From positions 1 through 53,076 of the forward strand of contig NZ_JARZAG010000041.1 of assembly GCF_029892155.1 (NCBI RefSeq): 53,076 nt of DNA, given 5' to 3'. The notes below the pieces were generated by a model that saw only the letters and a program-made list of their open reading frames with translations, was not told the DNA's origin and made no database searches. The translations under genes and the position numbers were made by a program. Every line of letters starts with the position of its first letter. The stretch's first letter is position 1. Below are positions 49,527-53,076 of the stretch, piece after piece. Origin of the DNA: Kitasatospora sp. GAS204B. GTDB lineage: Bacteria; Actinomycetota; Actinomycetes; Streptomycetales; Streptomycetaceae.

Positions 49527-49553
49527 GTGACCATCCGTGTCCTACTCGCCGAG
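49527..49553 (+). pseudogene. Response regulator remnant, first nine codons only
   Basis: GTG 49527 begins VTIRVLLAE, the standard opening of NarL-family receivers (normally VTIRVLLADDQ), two nt after the kinase stop. After GCC-GAG the reading changes to unrelated sequence (EAWTHAYHAV) that stops at 49661. The break coincides with the left edge of the recombinase-bearing element, so the regulator gene was interrupted by integration. The rest of the gene is not in this window. Confidence 0.8.
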
Positions 49554-49614
49554 GAGGCGTGGACACATGCATACCATGCTGTGACCAGCGGAAACGGTCA
49601 GCGGGAGCACCACC

Positions 49615-50262
49615 TTGGAAGGCAGCGACACCTACATATGCGTTCTGTGCGGCCAGCCTGAGGCACAGAGCATCGATCTCTACTGCCGGAAGTCGAAGCT
49701 CGTTCGGGGCCACCGGCAGGAGCTGAGCACGGACGCCCAGAAGGAGCAGGGGCACCGCCGCGCGCACCGCGAGGGGTACGCCGTCCGCAAGGTCTGGAAG
49801 GACATCGCGAGCGGCTACAAGGACGTTGAGCGGGCCGACTTCGACCGGGCGCTGAAGGCGCTGGCGGGCGGGGACGTACCGGCGCTGTGGGCCTACGCGG
49901 TGGACCGGTTCAGCCGCAAGGGCGCCGAGGACCTGTTGAAGGTGATCGGGAAGGCCCAGGTCATCTTCGACATGGACGGGCTCGACTCCAACGAACCGCG
50001 CGATCGGCGCTGGATCATCAACCGGGCCGAGGAAGCACGGGAGTACAGCGAGAACCTTCCCGCCGGGTCCGGGACACCAAGGAAGAGCAGCGCGATTCGG
50101 GGCTGTGGGTCGCCGGGCGGGCGCCGTGGGGTTACTCGGTCACCCGTGACCGGATGCTGGTGCCGGACACCGCCCCGGCCGCCGAGGGGATGCCGTCCCG
50201 GGCGGACGTGCTCCGGGAGATCTTCCGGCGAGTGGCCGAGGACAGCGCTTCGACCCGGGACG
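49615..50262 (+). pseudogene. Large serine recombinase, truncated and frameshifted
   Basis: The N-terminal resolvase domain reads IDLYCRKSKLVRGHRQELSTDAQKEQG, with the likely nucleophile Ser27 in CRKS, then DIASGYKDVERADFDRALKAL and LWAYAVDRFSRKGAEDLLKV. Near 50053-50060 a one-base loss changes frame; the alternative frame continues correctly (RRVRDTKEEQRDSGLWVAGRAPWGYSV). Similarity ends near 50262, before the zinc and coiled-coil regions of a normal 450-600 residue integrase, and unrelated sequence follows. It is therefore inactive. It likely mediated the original integration. Confidence 0.85.
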
Positions 50263-50352
50263 TCTGCGGAAGAGATCGAGGAAAGCAGCAAGAAGGGGCG
50301 CAACAGCGCGTACCTAGCTGCCTGGACGGCGAACCGGGAGGGTGGACAGTGA
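50263..50352 (+). pseudogene. C-terminal fragment of an unidentified gene
   Basis: In the frame ending at TGA 50352 the residues EEIEESSKKGRNSAYLAAWTANREGG look like the end of a protein, and the stop overlaps the GTG start of the primase by 4 nt. The natural upstream partner of such primases is often a primase-polymerase or replication protein. The recombinase sequence stops at the same point, so a deletion probably fused the two. The identity is inferred from position only. Confidence 0.45.
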
Positions 50353-51712
50353 CGACAGCGACGGAGACTGTGCGTCTTCTGACCCTGCGGGATGGCACGG
50401 ACGTGGACCGTGCGGAGTTCATCGCTGGCCGGGTGCGCGGGGAGCTGATCTACGTGGAAGGGCCAGGGTGGTACGCGTGAAACGGGCGGCGCTGGGCGAA
50501 CGACTCAACTCGTGACGCGGTGGCGCGCCGCATGGTGCACGACGTGTCCGGCGAGCTGTTGCAGGAGGCGGCCAGCACGGGCAGCGATGCGCTGATCGAC
50601 GCGGCAAAGGCACTGCGCACTTCTCGGCACATCTCGGCGGCGCTGCTGGAGATGCAGGCCATGCCCGCCATCCGGCGCAGCGTGGCCGACCTGGACGCCG
50701 ACCCGTATGCGCTGACCTTCCGCAACGGCACCGTGGACCTACGCAGTGGCATGCTGTGCCCCCATGACCCTGCTGATCTGATCACACGACTCGTGGAACT
50801 GGACTATCGGCCGGAAGCCGAGTGTCCTTCCTGGCTGGGGTTCCTGGAGAGCTCCCAACCGAACGATCCGGAGATGCACTCGTTCCTTCAGCGGCTGGCC
50901 GGCTATGCCGTGCCCGGCTCGACGCGTGAGGAGTGCCTGGCGTTCTTCTACGGGTCAGGCCGCAACGGCAAGGGGGTGTTCACGGAGACGCTGGGCAAGG
51001 TCTTCGCAGCCGTGACCACGGCTCAGGAGGCCGAATTCTGGGAGAAGCAGCGCAACGGCCGCAACGGGTCGCTGGTGGCCAAGCTCCACGGGGCCCGGGT
51101 GGTGCTGTCCAGCGAGATGACAGCGGCCCGTCTGGACGAAGCGTTCGTGAAGCTGTTCACCGCTGCCGACCTGCTCACCGCGAACCAGAAGTACAAGCCG
51201 GCCTACGACTTCACCCCCACGGCGCTGCTCATCATGTCCGGCAACGACAAGCCGACCATCCGGGCACCGACGAAGGCATCTGGCGCCGGTTCCGCTGCGT
51301 GCCGTGGGATGAGTCGTTCATCGGGAGGGAGGACAAGGGGCTCAAGGGCCGCCTGCTGGCCGAAGCAGAGGGCATCGCGGCGTGGGTGGTCCGGGGTGTT
51401 GTTGAGTGGCATAGGCACGGCCTGAACGAGCCTGAGCGGGTCACCAGGGCAACGGATGAGTACCGCGAGGAGTCCGACCCGTTCGCGGACTGGGTGGTAG
51501 CCAACTTCGAGCCCGACCCGGGCGGTTTCGTGCCCAGCAGCGAGATCAAGCAGAGAGGCGAACGGGTGCACCCGAAGCTGCCGGGGCAGCCGCAAGCGTG
51601 GTCGAAGGCCGTGGCCCGCCAGTTCGGTGCGGAGGTCAGCAAGCGGGCCGGTAAGCGCGGGGTGGTCGGCGTGCGCACCCTGGCAGCGGACATCTTCGGC
51701 CAGCCCAGCTAG
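50349..51712 (+). pseudogene. P4-family phage/plasmid primase-helicase, nonsense codon and frameshift
   Basis: Start GTG 50349 after GGGAGG. About 43 codons read to EGPGWYA, then TGA at 50478-50480 stands where Trp (TGG) is expected in the family (WYAWNGRRW). The same frame continues cleanly as NGRRW and on through the Walker A YGSGRNGKGVF, Walker B-like VVLSSEM and sensor region LLIMSGNDKP. At 51262-51264 one G seems lost (CGGGC instead of CGGGGC), and the adjacent frame completes DEGIWRRFRCVPW to the stop at 51712. Restored length is about 454 residues. Two independent lesions suggest inactivation. Confidence 0.85.
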
Positions 51713-51844
51713 ACAGCGGGAGGACTCCAGCCGGGACGCTTCGGACACTTTGAGAGGCCATTGCACCAACCTTCCCCAACACGCGTATGGAGCAGGTTCA
51801 GGCAACCACCCCCCGAAAGCGTCCCAAGCGTCCCGGAACGACGA

Positions 51845-51879
51845 AGGGACCACCTACCGGCTTCGCGTAGGTGGTCCCT
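51845..51879. terminator. Strong bidirectional hairpin between primase and resolvase
   Basis: Perfect 13-bp arms AGGGACCACCTAC (51845-51857) and GTAGGTGGTCCCT (51867-51879) around a 9-nt loop containing TTCG. It lies between convergent genes and can stop transcripts from both sides. Confidence 0.85.
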
Positions 51880-51893
51880 CGGTCCTGCTGCGC

Positions 51894-52475
51894 CTACTCG
51901 GCGGTCAACGCCCGGTGCACGGTGCCCTTGCCGACCCCCAGAGCCTTGGCAATCTCGCCGTAGGACTCTCCGGCGGCCTTGCGGCGCTGTGCGGCGGCGA
52001 GCATGTCCGGTGTCATGGCCTTCGGTCGTCCGCCGGTGCGCCCCTGGGCCTTGGCGGCTTCCAGTCCGGCGCGGGTCCGGTCCTGAATCAGGCTCCGCTC
52101 AAACTCGGCCATGGCACCGACCACCTGGAGCATGAGCCGTCCGTCCGGCGTGTTCGGGTCGATGCTGGCCAGTGCGCCGGTCAGAATCTTGAAGCCGATT
52201 CCGCGCGCTGTGAGGGCGTCCACGGTGGTCACAAGGTCGATGAGCGAGCGGGCGAAGCGGTCGAGCTTCCAGACGACCAGGGTGTCACCGGGGCGGAGGT
52301 AGTCCAGAACGGCGGCAAGCTCGGGCCGGTCGGTGTTCTTGCCGCTGGCCTTGTCGGTGAAGATCCGGGAGCAGCCGGCTTCGGTCAGCGCGTCGTGCTG
52401 GAGCTGTGCGTCCTGGTCGTCGGTGGAGACTCGGGCGTAGCCGATCAGGTGGCCGGTGGCGGTCTTCGTCGCCAT
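51894..52475 (-). CDS. Small serine resolvase/invertase
   Basis: A 193-residue protein starting at ATG 52475. It is a complete member of the Tn3-resolvase/Gin group. The catalytic Ser is in LIGYARVSTDDQDAQ, with the conserved Arg and Asp in KLDRFARSLIDL and the AEFERSLIQDRTRAGL helix. The C-terminal helix-turn-helix is RRKAAGESYGEIAKALGVGKGTVHRAL. Unlike its neighbours it has no lesions, so it may still act. It probably resolves cointegrates or inverts DNA at the repeated sites found immediately upstream (52484-52607). No transposase partner is complete in this window. Confidence 0.95.
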   Translation of the reverse strand: MATKTATGHLIGYARVSTDDQDAQLQHDALTEAGCSRIFTDKASGKNTDRPELAAVLDYLRPGDTLVVWKLDRFARSLIDLVTTVDALTARGIGFKILTGALASIDPNTPDGRLMLQVVGAMAEFERSLIQDRTRAGLEAAKAQGRTGGRPKAMTPDMLAAAQRRKAAGESYGEIAKALGVGKGTVHRALTAE

Positions 52476-52483
52476 GCCCCGAT

Positions 52484-52607
52484 CGTTCCAAAACTCGTTC
52501 CGAAACCCAAGGGGTTTGAGGCATGTTCTGGAACGACTTTTGGAACGGATCTGAGTCCCGATCAGGTGTCCGGCTCGACCGTTCCACTAACCATCGTTTG
52601 TGGAACG
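52484..52607. repeat. GGAACG repeat array upstream of the resolvase (possible res site)
   Basis: Three paired sites: 52484-52501 is CGTTCC-N6-CGTTCC, 52530-52547 is GGAACGACTTTTGGAACG, which matches the reverse complement of the first except at one position, and 52580-52607 is CGTTCCAC-N12-GTGGAACG. All six hexamers are GGAACG or its complement. The layout of three subsites in the resolvase promoter region resembles a three-site res region, where the enzyme recombines and represses itself. Confidence 0.6.
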
Positions 52608-52824
52608 CTCGGCGGTCGTGACGCTCAGCTACGCCCGCCCGTCCGTTCGGTCCAGCTCCATGAACCGTTCGGCAAAGACTCGCTCAGCCGCTCATGCCTC
52701 CGCACGCGCCCGCTGGAGTCGGTCAATGGCCGGTGCACCGGGCGGGATCTCGTCGCCACAAGGCCAAGACGCGCGAGGACTTCGGGGCGAGGAACCCGCC
52801 GTTCTGAGCGGTGACCGCCGGCCG

Positions 52825-52904
52825 CTACTTGTGTGCCCACCACGCCGCGAGGGCTCCACCTCCTGTTGTGGCTGTGGCGATGAGCCATCCGGGGATGCGC
52901 TGGA
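52825..52904 (-). pseudogene. Fragment of a small membrane-like protein cut by the IS
   Basis: On the minus strand the residues LTIQRIPGWLIATATTGGG then ALAAWWAHK and a stop at 52825 look like the end of a short hydrophobic protein. The upstream part would lie in the IS sequence, so it is probably truncated. Low confidence. The remainder of 52608-52824 contains nothing I can assign. Confidence 0.3.
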
Positions 52905-52971
52905 TAGTCAAGTGCACTCCGCCTAGGCGCAATACCGGTGACTTTGGTGGGTTCTGGTCGTTGGGTGGGGT

Positions 52972-53076
52972 ATGCCAAGGGCGGGTCAGTTGAAGTCGTC
53001 GGGGGTTGATCGGTTCTCGGATCGGATCGCGTTGGGAGTGCTGACGCGGGCGTTTCCTCCGGAGCTGGTCGACGAG
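52972..53076 (+). CDS. IS4-type transposase, 5' part only
   Basis: ATG 52972 opens MPRAGQLKSSGVDRFSDRIA and continues LGVLTRAFPPELVDE to the window edge. This matches the N-terminus of a common Streptomyces IS4-family transposase. The catalytic DDE domain lies outside the window. The left inverted repeat is probably within about 52905-52925 (GTCAAGTGCACTCCGCC is a candidate), but the other end is needed to define it. The element inserted into, or next to, the resolvase-bearing segment. Confidence 0.8.
   Translation, partial: MPRAGQLKSSGVDRFSDRIALGVLTRAFPPELVDE

Larger units (their letters stand above)
49554..52904. mobile_element. Decayed integrative element inserted in a response regulator gene
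   Basis: From the break in the regulator gene to about the IS at the right, the DNA carries a truncated large serine recombinase, a fragment of another gene, a broken P4-type primase/helicase, a strong terminator, an intact small serine resolvase and a repeat array. There are several frameshifts, one nonsense codon and at least one internal deletion. This composition fits an actinomycete integrative and conjugative element or a phage satellite in decay. The right boundary is not defined; flanking att repeats were not found. Confidence 0.65.

Noticed and set aside
49575..49596. Imperfect dyad CACATGCAT-ACC-ATGCTGTG as an att core or operator
   Set aside because: It has a bulge, no second copy was seen at the right side and its function cannot be separated from chance.

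Overview
The window reads as chromosomal DNA of a Streptomycetaceae actinomycete (Streptomyces or Kitasatospora). The basis is very high GC with strong third-position GC bias, frequent GTG starts, many 4-nt stop/start overlaps (ATGA, GTGA), Tat signal peptides, and family content typical of that group (DUF397/XRE pairs, an ECF42-type sigma factor, SpoIIE phosphatases, DUF4331). No rRNA, tRNA or CRISPR array was seen. About 45 apparently intact genes are called; the clearly broken ones cluster at the two ends.

Layout. 1-2.8 kb: a methyltransferase pseudogene with several frameshifts, a DUF397/XRE regulator pair and two small overlapping genes. 2.9-5.1 kb: a TetR, alpha/beta-hydrolase and carboxymuconolactone-decarboxylase-like operon behind a clear promoter/operator and a vestigial aldo/keto-reductase start. 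5.3-8.7 kb: a secreted NlpC/P60 hydrolase and a Tat-exported phospholipase C. 8.7-18.3 kb: two CitA/DcuS-like two-component systems, one beside a DctA-type carboxylate symporter and one divergent from a nitrate/sulfonate/taurine-type ABC importer. 18.4-25.2 kb: a divergent pirin/MarR pair with twin palindromic operators, an unrecognised protein, a DHFR-like/DGPF/ECF42 sigma operon with a candidate self-promoter, and a Tat-lipoprotein berberine-bridge-type oxidoreductase. 25.2-31.9 kb: a secreted protein divergent from a DUF4331/TPR/NicO transporter operon, then a P450. 32.1-34.5 kb: a PAS-GAF-SpoIIE-HATPase phosphatase. 34.6-40.9 kb: a beta-helix protein with a phage-tail-fibre signature, then a GH13/GH26/GT2 polysaccharide operon.

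41-48.1 kb is the most interesting region, a candidate terpenoid locus. It holds an MpaB-like oxygenase, a trans-prenyl diphosphate synthase, a 95-residue protein overlapping it, a divergent 538-residue FUSION of a squalene/phytoene-synthase-like domain to a complete cis-prenyltransferase, a Tat-exported protein of unknown function and an FMO-like flavoenzyme. The parts could make a prenyl diphosphate, extend or condense it in cis and head-to-head modes, and oxidise the product. The product is not known from sequence.

48.3-53.1 kb: a NarL-type sensor kinase whose partner response regulator is cut after about nine codons by a decayed mobile element. The element holds a truncated serine recombinase, a P4-type primase/helicase with a nonsense codon and a frameshift, an intact small serine resolvase with a GGAACG repeat array upstream, and the start of an IS4-type transposase running off the window.
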